Below, one piece after another: positions 47,841 to 59,749 of a DNA stretch of 64,000 bases (position 1 is the first letter of the stretch; each line of letters starts with the position of its first letter). The DNA is from Sipunculus nudus (taxonomy: Eukaryota; Annelida; Sipuncula; Golfingiida; Sipunculidae), in assembly GCA_026874595.1 (NCBI GenBank), contig CM049321.1, positions 13,163,479-13,227,478 of the forward strand. Direction: 5' to 3'. The notes under the pieces are model-generated. The model saw only the letters and a list, made by a program, of their open reading frames with translations. It had not been told where the DNA came from and did no database searches. The translations under genes were made by a program, and so were the position numbers.

Positions 47841-49328
47841 ATTTGTGCCCTGTCTGACATTCTGGGTGCTCAAGATAAGGGTTTTGCTCGTAGCTCACAG
47901 AATATAGGTCAATGAAAAATCCTATCAACTATTGATGTTATGATCTGATGAAAAAGATTTGTTAAGGAACCTTGAACAATGAATATAATGACTTCCAGAT
48001 TGCTCAAATCATGTTTTTGGCCACTTGCTCACAGAATTTAGGTCATCATGAACTAGTTTCATGCTTCCAAGGACATTTACCCAGGATTGCCTGAATGTCA
48101 CATTAGACGATACTGGGCCAAACGGATACAATATGTGCCCGCCCGACTTTCTGGGCGGTCAAAATCATATTTTCGGCCAGAAGGTCGAAGAATTTAAATC
48201 ACCATGACCTAATTTCAGGTTTGCAAGGAGATTGTGTATTACCTCCCTGGATGTACAGTTAGGAGTTTCTATGTCTAAAAAATACAATGTGTGCCCTGTC
48301 TGAATGTCTGGGTGCTCAAAATCTTGTTTTTTTTTGACGATTCGCCCGCGGAATGTAAGTCATCAAAACCTAGTTTCAGGTTTCTAAAATCAATTGCCCA
48401 CAACCTCCCTGGGTCTTGTGTTAGAAGATCCTAGGCCTAACGGATACAATTTGAGCCCATCTTACTTTCAGGGTGCCGAAATCATGTGTTTTCTTATAGG
48501 TTGCAGAATATAGGTCACGGTTACATAATTTCAAGTTTCCAAGAACATTTACCCAGGACCTCCCTGAATGTCACATTAGACATTAGTTCAAACGGATATA
48601 ATCTGTGCCCCGGCCGACTCTCTGAGCGCTAAAAATCATGTGTTTGGCCAGTAGCTGACATAATATAGGTCACCATGGCCTAATTTCAGGTTGTCGATGA
48701 GAGTTGCCTAGGACATCCTTTGTTGTGCAGTTAGAAGTTTCTACGGTCCACATTGAAACAATTTGTGCTTTGTCTGACTCTCTGGGTGCTCAATCATGTT
48801 TTCGGCTCGGAGCAAAAAATAGGGCAACATGACCTGAATTGAGGTATCCTAGGAGATTTATCCAGGACCTGCCTAGATGTACAGTCAGAAGTTTCTAGGT
48901 CTAACAGTTACAGTTTGTTCAGTGTTAGCGGCCACACTGATGGGTAATTTTAAAGTCTAAAAAATAAAGAAAAAAATGGATAAAAATTAGAAAAAAAATT
49001 GGCGGCACAGGTCTTCAGGAACTGATAAAACTGTCCATGATCCATTTGCATGGAAAGAATCATGGCAATTAATGCATAAGTTATTCAGATACTTTAGCTT
49101 GTGTATCTAATTTTGAATTATTCCTTGGTCCACAAACAGGCCACATTACTTAGATTATATAGGTTGCATTGACCTAATTAAGGTGTCCAGGGAAATTTTT
49201 TTGGACCACTCTGGATACAAGTTAGAAGATTCCAGGTATAGCGGTTTGTGCCCTGTTAACCGACGGACGGCAGGACGATGGACAAAGAGTGGTCGCTATA
49301 GCTCAGTTGACCTCTAGTCAGCTGAGCT
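47841..49328 (+). mobile_element. Satellite-bearing element with ~153-bp units and family II end
   Basis: GTGCCCTGTCTGACTnTCTG plus GGTGCTCAAAATCAT blocks lie near 47846, 47988, 48137, 48291, 48454, 48606 and 48763 (about 142-163 bp apart). From about 48950 one diverged unit of the 338-bp type follows. Then comes GACGGACGGCAGGACGATGG, and the hairpin AGCTCAGTTGACCTCTAGTC plus AGCTGAGCT (49300-49328). The shared tail ties this array to family II although the units differ. The left boundary is uncertain. Confidence 0.6.
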
Positions 49329-50027
49329 AATAATGGAGCAAGAATATTTTATTGGACTCACATGCAATGCAAGTTACGAACTTCAAGATATTTTTATGTT
49401 ATGCTCAAATTATTTTTATGCTAAACTGTGTTATTTGTTATACGAGTACAAGCAGAAAAAAGGCATAATAAACAAGACTCGTTTCCAGTCAAGAGCGATA
49501 AATGAAGATAATATTGTGCAATATAAAAAAAAACAAGGATATACCGGTCTGTTTGCACTACGAGACTCATTTGCATGGAGAACTTCTCGCATGATTCCGC
49601 TTGAGTTACGATATTGAAGACTTGAGCCAGTAGGCAGCTTTAAATGCAATTTTGACGTCACACATTCCCCTAGATTGGGCAAAAATGACTTCGGTCACTT
49701 AATTGCAACATGCGTCTGAATGTTAAGTTTTGTCTGATGGTTATATAATTAAAAATATGTGACAGAGGCCCAGATTCAATGTGTTCTTAAGTTTTGACAT
49801 CAGACAAATAAAGATTCCCTTAACGTCAATCGAATTTCCATCTGAAAATATTGTAGTATACAATAAAATATTCTAATTTAAGGAGAAAGCATGAGATGAT
49901 TCAATCTTGAACCTCCCGAGACGCGCAGGATTACACAATAAAAGATTTCCATCTTAACGTTTAGTAGTGGACAATAAATGGTCATATCTTTATATTTAAG
50001 AGTAGGTAAGAGTAAGTGATAGGTTAA
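49329..50027. other. Non-coding stretch, no gene seen
   Basis: Overlapping frames at 49333-49617 (+) and 49431-49682 (-) have no recognisable domain. Confidence 0.45.
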
Positions 50028-50357
50028 TAGGGTACCTCATAATATGTCTTCATTAATAATTACGGGAAACCGCTTTTGCATATCAGCGCCATCTTGTATC
50101 CATTTAGTGAAACACATAACGTTTGAGTAAGGCATTATTACTGGATAATTCCTTTGTATATTCTGATACATTTGAGTGGATCACCAGCGAGAAAACCTAA
50201 CGTTAAGCTGAAATATGATTGAATTCAATGTTTAATCGAAAAGATAGATATCTTAAACTTCGAAATCGTTCCACGATTGAATACTAGATGGCGCTGAGAT
50301 GCAAAAGCGGTAGTTACCGTGAATAACAATAGTCATACTCTTAGGTATCTCATTATC
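50028..50357. mobile_element. MITE-like element with ~75-bp inverted repeats
   Basis: The left arm (near 50030-50103) and the complement of the right arm (50276-50357) share ACCGCTTTTGCATnTCAGCG plus CCATCTnGTAT and, more loosely, TACCTCATAATATG and TTATTnACGG blocks. About 175 bp of AT-rich sequence separates the arms. No transposase or clear target duplication was found. Confidence 0.6.
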
Positions 50358-50636
50358 AGTTACGATAAGGACACAGTAATTGTACATTTTTTCTTTTGTG
50401 TCAAAATAGTTTTGGTGCAATAGATCGCTGAACAAATGGTTAGCAGATATCAAAGACTATTAATTTTAGAAGCTGAAAAATCAAAAGTCACTTGTGACTG
50501 TTTTGTTTTTTTGCTTCCTCATATGGGTTGGATGAAAATTTGTAAATTTCAGTTACTGAACCAAGATATACAACCTATTCCCTGGATTTTGTGTGCGCAG
50601 CTGAAGGTAGCGAGCGTGTATTAAAATTTGATGTAT

Positions 50637-50642
<6 letters not shown>

Positions 50643-50673
<31 letters not shown>

Positions 50674-50674
50674 A
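50643..50674. repeat. Poly(A) run
   Basis: About 32 A residues, followed by CACCCGAGG. It may be a retroposed tail, but no retrosequence was recognised upstream. Confidence 0.8.
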
Positions 50675-51894
50675 CCCGAGGTTTGGCCCTCTTCTTAACA
50701 CCTATACCACTAAATATTGATGATCCCCTCCATCCCCTAACGTTTGTTAGATGTACAGGATAAAGGCAAGAAAATTAGAGTTGGTGTACCTACTTCTTTA
50801 ACCATTCTGCTTGAATGATGAGGCCGAGTTCATCTTGTATTAATCTTCAATCTAAAATATAACGATACATTTAATTTGTTTATTATGATACTCACATCAC
50901 CATTTACAACTCACAACTGGATGACTGGATCAACTTTAAAAGCAAATCCATATAAGTATCAAATCTTCCGGATGTTCTGTTTCTCATTCACGATCTAGGT
51001 CCAGATTATGGAAAGTCAAGAACTAACCAACATTGTTTCAGACTTTTTCAAACATTTTCTTGAATGCCATTTCATACAGACTTGCAATTCTATTGCACCC
51101 GGATACTTTTTTTCCAAACCGTTATGATTGAACTCGTTTTCCTTACTCCATCAAAACAAAACAAAAAACTAGAAATAACGTCACTTGAAACTATTAAACC
51201 TCTTAAATGACCTAGTTCTATGGCTACAAGAAATTTTGTTTTATCCAAACACTATGTACACATGAAACTAATATGTTGAATAAGTAAACAACTTCTGCTT
51301 TGATTTTTTTTCAAATACCCTTCAAATAAAAAGCCCAATCAGCCAGAATAAATAATTGTTATCCCATTGCCCGTATAGTAAGAGAAAAGGATACACAAAT
51401 GTAACAATTTTCTAAACTCACAATCATTTTCCCATTTTTGCAAAAAATTAGGCATATTAAATTTTGACAAATAGTGGTCTACAGTTCCACAAATGATATA
51501 TGTAAGTTATCCTCTACAGTGAATACGGTATGGTTTCTGGAAGTCCTGAATTACGTTTTCTGCGATAATGATTTTCGCAGACACACATTAACAAAAAATC
51601 ACGGACAACTGAATCAAACATCCCTGACAAAAATACGTCAGTATCAGAATGACTATACTAATCTGTACTGTAGAAAGCAGTTTCAAGAAAAGGGTCCTTT
51701 TTCTACCAGAATTTAAGTGACGTTCAAGAGAATTCCTGCATTTCATAAACTACGATCTGTCTTTTCTCTCTTGCATTTAGCTAAGAAAACATTTGGCATT
51801 CGGGACATATATAGCCACATACTAAATGAACCATTAAACTGATCCATGCAAGAAGCTATGGTCAGACTGTAAACAGGTTCTGATTGCGACATAA
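50675..51894. other. Non-coding stretch, no gene seen
   Basis: The 80-codon frame at 51474-51716 has no recognisable domain. Confidence 0.45.
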
Positions 51895-52097
51895 CAGAAG
51901 CGGATCCGGGGGTGGAGGTCCAGGAGATCCGGACCCCCCCCCCCCCTTTTTCATCCGGAGCAACCTTTTTTTAAGGGTAAGAAACAAAATTTTGCGGCCT
52001 GGACCCCCTTTTCTGGACCTTGGGACCTTTTTTTCGGTGTTTCCTTTGCCCTCCTGGGTTGGATCCCCCCTTTTCCTAAATCCTTGGTCCGCCCCTG
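51895..52097. mobile_element. MITE-like repeat with CAGnnGCGGATCC / GGnCCGCCCCTG ends, copy 2
   Basis: About 203 bp, homologous to 34332-34548. The start CAGAAGCGGATCC and the complement of the end (CAGGGGCGGACC) form imperfect inverted termini. CATAAC overlaps both edges (51890-51895 and 52098-52103), giving a probable 5-6-bp target duplication. The 72-codon + strand frame here is an artefact. Confidence 0.7.
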
Positions 52098-52639
52098 CAT
52101 AACCTCACCAGATTAGATGATATTCTTTGGCTATGTATTCCCCGGAATGCGGAACAAAGCCCATAAACGCCAAGTCTACACAAAAGCTTAGGATTTAATG
52201 ATAAATGATGATATATTAAAGTAAATTATTCAAATATTCAACAACAATGGAAATCAACTGTAAAATAAGCCTATTTGGAATATAACAAATAATTTCAACA
52301 CCCATGTTTTCAAATAATGTTTTCTACATAATATTTCTGATGCATCTACAAAACAGGAACCTAAAATTCAAATCAAATTGATACTTTCTCACGATTTCCT
52401 TTGATTCAGTAGTATAACAAAGACCTGTAAACCTTAAATACTTAGAATTGCATTAAGTTAGCTGATCTATAATTTTAGTCATTTAAAAATGCCTACGTTT
52501 AAATTCCATATAATATCTGATAAGATCATTGATTATTCCATGTACCCCATTGCTCTGAGAGTAAAGTACGCTCTTTACACAGCGCTTTAACTATAGGCCT
52601 ACTGCCTATATGGTAAGCGCTGTTTGTTATGACCTCGTA
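52098..52639. other. Non-coding stretch, no gene seen
   Basis: AT-rich DNA without recognised features. Confidence 0.45.
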
Positions 52640-52866
52640 TCCTGAATTGCTACACCAGAGGGGAGCACTGTATTTTTTGTCCAATCAAATGAGACCTTGT
52701 GCTGGAAGACACGGCCAAGCGAGGAATACACGGAGCCAATCATGTTCATTTCGTTTTGAGTGACAGCTCATCGTCCCGGTAACCATCTGAACAGGCCACA
52801 GGCTCGGAGAGAATTACCGTAGACGTGGTTTGCTCAGGGCCTTGGGCACATAGGATGCCCGGCCGG
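52640..52866 (+). promoter_or_regulatory. Candidate promoter and first exon
   Basis: A CpG-containing block in AT-rich DNA holds two CCAAT boxes (52681 and 52736). Transcript-like sequence follows, with ATG at 52855 and a strong splice donor, CCG|GTGAGT (52865/52866), four codons later. A GC box (GGGCGGAGCC, near 53070) lies downstream. The next + strand gene is the glycosyltransferase 8.7 kb away. A 5' UTR exon for that gene is possible but unproven. Confidence 0.35.
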
Positions 52867-54264
52867 TGAGTTGTAATTCAAACGAAACGTAACAACAAAG
52901 GCTGCGTGCACACCTCCCTTGCTGGTTTCAGTTCTGCAGACAACAGATATATATGGCTACGCTAACACAGTCATAATGTCAGAACCGAATCCGTTGATGA
53001 TGCGAGAATGCAGAGGGAGCAATTAAAATTCGACCGTAAACTCTTTAAACGGCGCTTGAAGCGCAGCTATGGGCGGAGCCAGGATGCCTGTCGAGTGTTT
53101 GTATATTGGCATCTGGTTGGCTGCTTGTCACATCATACGCACGTGTTTTTCAGCGGACAACGAACCGCCATCTGGTGTCTAAATATATCATAAACGGTCA
53201 AAGCTGGCAGCGTGAAAATCAGTTGCTTCTTTAGAAGCGTAAGATTTCCGCTGAATCGGGAGCGTAAGAGTAAAGCCATTTTCAATGTCACCCCTTCTGT
53301 TTTCCCAATAAATAACTATAATCATAACCCTGGCATCAATTTTTTTTTTCATGGTTGGGTGCACTCATCATTTCTGCTGCAGACGACTCATTATTGTCTT
53401 TCAGAGTGTGAACTTCAGTATAATCTTCATGTGGCTGCACAATACGACACCGTTGTCAACACTCATTTGTGTATCGGCAGTTGTTAGAAGACCCAGTTAG
53501 CCAGCATCCACTGGATTGTTGTGCACACTTCAACTATGGCCAGCTGCATTGCTCGAATTGTCTCCTCAATGTCATTATTCACAATCTTAAGGTAAAAATA
53601 ATGACCATAAATCTTTTCCAGCGGTTCACTTTTCCCCTGCAAGCCGCTCCAAGCTCTCATCCTAAAAACACAAAGTATTAACATGTGAAAAATATCTAAA
53701 ATAATTTTGAGGTTTTAGATAACTAGCATCTTACTCTTATTTATATCCATGTGGAGCTCATTGTATCATCTACTATAATAATGGCAACACGGGTATGAAT
53801 TATTAAAGAAAATGCTGCATGTCTCATTTATATTAATTTCTGAGGTTTACATATCACCTTAAAGAAATCTTTGTAACTAATAAACTGAATAAGCCAAACA
53901 ATAAATTAATTAAAAAAAAGTAGAATTAGATAATAACCTATGGCAAGGTCCTCGCAGCACTATTAAACCTCAGTACTGAAAAAAGTCAAGGACAAAGAGC
54001 GAAAGCTGCCTCAATATCTTTATATTCAATATCTTTAGATATTTCAGAAAATACCAACTCCCTGGAGCAACATCAGAGGGGTCAACTTGTAATTTCTTTA
54101 AACATTTCTATACATTTTATTCATTATTTGTCACAGAATAGTATTAAGCACTATATGATTAAATTTGTCTGGGATCATCTAGGACCACAGGACACCATTT
54201 AACAAAAGCATGCATTGTTATGACAAGATAGGGAAGAATGCATTATATTATATATGCATTATTA
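52867..54264. other. Intron-like or intergenic stretch, no gene seen
   Basis: Short frames only (53008-53193, 53212-53487, 53469-53681). No recognised product. Confidence 0.45.
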
Positions 54265-54765
54265 CATATGCATATTTCTCTCTGTTGTATATAACATATT
54301 TCTCTCTGTTGTGTATAACATATTTATCTCTTTATATTTCTCTCTGTTGTACATAACATACATAACATATTTCTATCCGTTGTATATTACATATTTCTCT
54401 CTGTATATTTCTCTCTGTTGTACATAACATGTTTCTCTCTGTTGTATATAACATTATTTCTCTCCGATGTATAAAACATCTCTCGGTTTTATATAACATA
54501 TTACTCTCTGCTGTGTATAACATATTTCTCTCTGTTGTATATAATATATTACTCTCTGCTATATATAACATATTTCTCTCTGTTGTATGTAACATATTTC
54601 TCTCTGTTGTATATAAATTATTTCTCTCTTTTGTATATAACATATTTCCCTCTGTTGTATATTACATATTTCTCTCTGTTGTATATAACATATAACTCTC
54701 TGCTGAATATAACATATTTTTCTCTGTTATATAACATAATATTCTCTGTTATATATATGTAGGTT
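54265..54765. repeat. 24-bp minisatellite (CATATTTCTCTCTGTTGTATATAA)n
   Basis: About twenty units of CATATTTCTCTCTGTTGTAT plus ATAA with small variations and some shorter units. Because 24 is a multiple of three, both strands keep long frames: an 8-residue TTERNMLY repeat on the - strand (54332-54643) and LLYITYFS repeats on the + strand (54535-54762). These are artefacts. Confidence 0.92.
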
Positions 54766-55159
54766 TAGTGTTAACCTTGGTTATTACACCGAGTCCTGTT
54801 TTCATATGTTTCTGGCAGAATTGACAGATTTTGTAAAGTCGGATTATGATATGACTTCTTTGCATATGGATATACTGAATACTGAATATATTTTCTTAGT
54901 GATATTTGATTACACGAAAATAAAACCAATTTAATGAATTATAATGAAAAGCGACCAATCATCTTATATACTACAGAGAAACAACTGCATGGACCGAAGA
55001 TTCATCGTTATATTTGATCAATCCCTAAATGGGTGTATGACTGTAATGGATTATCGTTATCTTACTTCATGGGTCGCTATCCACTTGCTTTTCACGTGCT
55101 TCTTTGACCGACCTTTTTTCGTCGTTTACCCATCCGGCCGGAATGGTAACGATCCGTGG

Positions 55160-55179
55160 CTTTTCTTCTTCAGGTAAGT
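55160..55179 (+). promoter_or_regulatory. Candidate recursive splice site (ratchet point)
   Basis: CTTTTCTTCTTCAG|GTAAGT: a full polypyrimidine tract and CAG acceptor directly abut the consensus donor GTAAGT (junction 55173/55174). This is the zero-length-exon arrangement known from recursive splicing in long animal introns. Alternatively it is the donor end of an exon (the frame 54944-55177 runs into it), but no domain supports such an exon. Confidence 0.4.
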
Positions 55180-55765
55180 AATGCCTGCATGGGCCTAGTC
55201 AATGTCTCCCTTTTACATTTTGGGACAGGGTCAAAGTATTCTGCTACACAAGATCAGTGGACCCAATGGCAGTTTGATACGAATTTTGTATCCCTCAGAG
55301 GTTCAATATAAGCACAACAGTTAAAGATATATTAGTATAGCTTCTTTGAAATAATGGGGGAGTGTATATAGATACACATGTTTATTTAAAATGGGACCAT
55401 CTATGCTTCAATATGAGTGTCAACTTTTGTCATTACATTTCCAGCTGAACGGTGAACTACTTTACTCAACAATCACTGGATTCTTGCAAGATTTGGCACA
55501 TTTGTGTATGTTTGACCAAGTGCGCTTCAGACTTGTTAAAAGGGGTAAAATCTTGGTAAAGAAGACCAGATGGTGAAGTTGGTCTTTACTTCTGACGGTG
55601 TTATGAGGCTTTCTGACCAATGTTTAATTATTTATCTCTTGTACAACCTTTATCAAAATTTATATATATGTGACTAATTGATCAATTTATATATAGACAG
55701 ACATCCTGACAAAGAAAAAAGACGCAGTCGAAACACTACTACATATCATTTTTTGGCCATATCTC
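55180..55765. other. Intron-like or intergenic stretch, no gene seen
   Basis: No feature recognised. Confidence 0.45.
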
Positions 55766-56740
55766 TCATTTTGTTCCTGTCTGCTTCTCCGTGATATGGA
55801 TTGGTCAGCTGTATAGGTGTGTCAGTATGTCTGTCTGTTTTGTGTCGCCTCTAAATTTGTTCTGTCGTCTGACATATGGCATTCCACAGGCCATAATTTT
55901 TAGCAGTTCCTCATAAAGTTCTAGAGGTTTAATGTCTTTTAATTTTAATAGGTCAAAGAGCAAGATAATAAAAAAATCACAAAATCGTTTTTTTCTCCAA
56001 ATGTTCATCGAAATTTATCGTAGCCGCATAATCTGTGTGGTCATTTTTCCCGCCATTCTATGACCTTTCTTCTGCTTTCTTACTCTGCTGTTTCCATGGT
56101 TACGTATTTTTGTGAAAAGTCACGATATTCCAAATATGGGGTCTCATTTGACTAACTTTGTGAGTTTTAAAGCTAGAGAGGTGTAGTTTTCTGCTTCACA
56201 CAGCATTGGGTCAGTTATACTCGATTTTGTACAAATTCTCTCAAAGTCCCGTACCCTTTGCGTCAAACGAGATATTACAAATTTGCACTTTTTTCGCTGT
56301 ACAGGCACAATTCTCAACCAATCACTCTGAAAGTAATATAGCTGATGGAAAAACTGCTCGAACTCTTGGTTTTTAATTTAGATAGATCAAAGCTCAAGGT
56401 CAATGTCACCGAAAAAAAAACCCACAAAATATTATTTTGCTTGTAACTTCGTCAAATATTGTCCTATCTACACAAACTGTGGCACATTTTATTCGTCTCT
56501 GCATTTTCCACTATACGGTCTGGTCAACTGTCATCCAGGTTGTGTCAGTCTGTCAGTATGTCTGTCTATTCGTCTGTTGTTGTCAATTTCTCCCGCCTGC
56601 TTTTTCTTTGGTCTGACATATGCCATTCTGCAGTCCACATCGTTTTAGAAATGCTTCTAAAAGCCATTCAGTTTAGAGAATATCAGGAAATATGTTCTGT
56701 CTGTCTGTCCGTTTCTCCGCGATTTTCAATATTAGCATAA
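55766..56740. repeat. Degenerate long direct repeat with GTCAGTATGTCTGTCT
   Basis: GTGTCAGTATGTCTGTCT...GTCTGACATATGGCATTCC (55819-55887) recurs as GTCAGTATGTCTGTCT...GTCTGACATATGCCATTCT (near 56551-56630), about 730 bp away. The neighbouring TTTCTCCGnGATnTT words also recur. This is probably another satellite-like array with large units. The overlapping frames 56403-56648 and 56459-56740 are not supported as genes. Confidence 0.5.
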
Positions 56741-58159
56741 ATACATGAAAGTGTTATTGTTTTTGCTTCCCAGAAAATTGCTCATTCATATTACTGTCTT
56801 TACTTGTTCCCCAGTCTTCCTTTCCCATTGTTAATTTTCAACTTACGGCAAGCGCACGACCTATATGGTCGTCTTGTTCACTGTTTTGTCTTTCTACATT
56901 TCGTTTAGTGTACCTCCTATCATGTGCCTCATGAAAAGAACGGGGATAAGATTCCAAGAAAAATTGGATTGACGCCTTTTAAAAATTATGTGTTTCACAT
57001 AGTCGGGGGGGGGGGCATAACAGTGTGACCATGTATGCACTGCAAAAAATAATTTTCCTGTAAAGATTATATTTCTTATCTAAAGAAAATTTTCTGTTGA
57101 CAAGAAAACCCAAGATATTCTTTATAGGTAGCATGCTTAAAGTCGAGAAAATATATTCAGATTTTTTTAAAGACAAGATATATTATCTTATCATAAATAA
57201 AATTTTCTTCATCATTTCTTCCAATAAAATATTTTTTTCTGATAGCAAAGAAAATGTCTTTACCTTAACAAAAAATATTTATAGGGAAAGGGGCAAGAAA
57301 ATTTATCTTTTCCATAAATCTTTTAGAAAATATGATGTGCCAAAATTATAATTATATGGCACTTAACATGAAATTGGAATTTTTTTACCTACCAGACAGG
57401 CAGAGAGCACAAGTAATTCTCTTTTCTTTAAACTGTTGAAAGATTCAGTTGGACACAAAACTTTGAGTGGGATAACAAATAATGAGTGATATCTTTAAAG
57501 CTGCCTATACAGTCACCTAACCTTTTGAAAGAGAAGCCCTCGTGTAGGATATATGAACTTGTTTATCAAAAACAATATGTATTGCAGTATTTTCATAATA
57601 TCAATTTACAGGAAATAAGTGCGTTTTCTTACACACACATATATGTTTATTAATATTAATACTATTATTATCATTAGTATCTCATTATTAAAATAATGTT
57701 AAATATAATGACACCACAAAAGTATATGCAGATCAATTTATTTTTGTCAGGAAATATGGCAAATTTCCCCGGCCGACCTTCGATCATATACGGTCTGCCA
57801 AGCCCACTTGCATTGTTCCCGCTAAATGACCCGAGTAGTGACTATACACAAAAACACCGACTTTCAGTCCAGAACAAATAACAACCCACGATGGATGTCT
57901 ACATGTGGAACAGAAATCTTAGTTTAACTTCAATAATTCAGTAGCAGACAAGCTCTTTTACGAGAAAAATAACGATATATGAAAAGGATATCGCGATATG
58001 CTGTAGTCGCTTATTTTTTTAGGGAGGAAATAGGGCTTAGACAGCACGCACACGCACAGAAATAAATCAGCACGGATTTATTGGAATAAAATTAAGAGTC
58101 TAAACCTTCAAATTATCAGGGCTGCAATTATTTTTTAAACTAGAAATGAAAAGGACAGA
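56741..58159. other. Non-coding stretch, possible MITE fragment
   Basis: GCACTGCAAAAAATAATTTT starts near 57037 and is followed by AAGAAAA/TCTT-rich sequence to about 57330. This resembles the start of CACTGCAAAAAA-type MITEs known from many animals, but the matching right end was not found. Confidence 0.35.
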
Positions 58160-58510
58160 TACTTACCAGGCTAGGTAGAAAGACTGCTCTATAGAAGTCG
58201 GTGGCTCTTCACCTGGGTAGCCGACACTGTCGTTAAACCAACCCCAGGGTGAATGAGAAGCCATACCTTGCCTGCCAAAAGGACAGCCTTCTATAGGGCC
58301 CTCTGGTCTAATCCAAAAGAGACCGGACAGTCGTATAGTAACAGAGTACACAGTTATACATATACAGGTCTAGGCGTACACCTTCGTCCAGCCGTTAACT
58401 ATTAGTTCTGGTCTCTCCGGTCTGATTGCGTAAGGGGCCACCCAGCCCAGCGTCTGCGCGATGAGGCTGATGGCTTCCCCTCGACCCCTGCTCAATATCC
58501 GATATGGATA
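58160..58510 (-). other. G+C-balanced segment with strong - strand splice donor
   Basis: On the - strand, an open frame from about 58351 (62 codons, unrecognised) runs into CTAGCCTG|GTAAGTATC (58164/58163), a very good donor. A preceding frame ends near 58378. It could be a real exon or part of an LTR-like repeat; I recognise no domain. Confidence 0.3.
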
Positions 58511-59745
58511 TATATATATATAGAGAGAGTGTTTTCTGTTAAAGTATATTCTTCATTTGCAACCAGGTCGTTATTTATATCTCTTAGAATAATAGATTAT
58601 CAGGTGGGCCCCTCTGTTCTCTTTATGTGCATATAAGCCAAGATACTAAGTTATTAATCCTTTTTCAAATGATAAATTAAAATCCACATGGTATAATCTA
58701 AGTTTATTTCACATTACAAATTAATTATAATTCGTTATTACGTCACAATCAGTATTACTGATAAAGTGTTGCGTGAGCTATCTAGCAAGGTATTATTTAT
58801 TGTTGAGCGTAAAGTAGTCTTTGGATTATATCCACTTAAGCGTTAAGAAGAAACACACGTTTACTCTGACTGGGCCAGATAGCGATATCAGGACCAGTCT
58901 TGCAACCCCTCTTTCGTTTAGGTCCTCACTCACGCCTCTAGAATGTATAAGTATACTGGGATGGCACGGAAAAGGGTGGGAGGTCAAGTCAAGTCTCAGG
59001 TCGGAGATGTCAAGTCTAAAGTCAATGCTCAGGATTCAAGTTCAGAGTGAGTCTCCAGTAGCCTGCTGGTTCAACATATTTTTAATGTATATTGATTATA
59101 TTTTGATATATATTGATTAAACATCATCCTAACGTCTGCCTTGAGTTCGAGTTTGACGAGAGAACCTGCAAGTCGGCAACCCCTAACGGTATGTCCAGCG
59201 GTTTTACTCAATAAAGGAAGGGGGTGGAGCCACTAGCTATCAGCCTGTGATTGGCTGATTGCCACTTAACTGACACCCTGCCTCCTTGACCCCAGTGTAG
59301 TAAAGGGCAAAGGTCACATTATTAGGGAGAATGTTACAACGCAATATACAAATCGCCGAATTACAATATACCGACATCTCCATAATACTGTGTAACCCTA
59401 TTTAACCCCTCGCCACTATAGTGAAGACTGAAAGATATTCATGAATATTCATGACTGGTGTATTGTTTTATCGCATGATGTTGAACCTGAAAAGATGATT
59501 CACCAGACTTGATTCAGGTTGATTCAGACTAAGAGAGTCAAACCTCTGTGTGCTATAAAGGTTTTTAAAATGGTTTCCGCAATGAAAACTATATCAGGTA
59601 ATATAAATGGTTGTAGAAGTTATTTCTGCAGGTGAAATTTTTGACCGGGTGATTCAGAAAGAATATGAAGATTTTGTCGCTTTGGTAATACAAGATACAA
59701 GATCTATTCCATACCAATACAGGAATTTGCTTTGCGGGTGCTACC
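58511..59745. other. Non-coding stretch, no gene seen
   Basis: The 99-codon frame at 58821-59120 has no recognisable domain. A reversed CCAAT box (GATTGGCTGATT) lies near 59247. Confidence 0.45.
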
Positions 59746-59749
59746 ATAT

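Noticed and set aside
54332-54762. Repeat proteins with TTERNMLY or LLYITYFS units
   Set aside because: Direct translation of a non-coding 24-bp minisatellite; both strands are open for the same arithmetic reason.
58160-58510. LTR of a retrotransposon
   Set aside because: The segment has LTR-like composition, but no second copy, primer-binding site or gag/pol was found.
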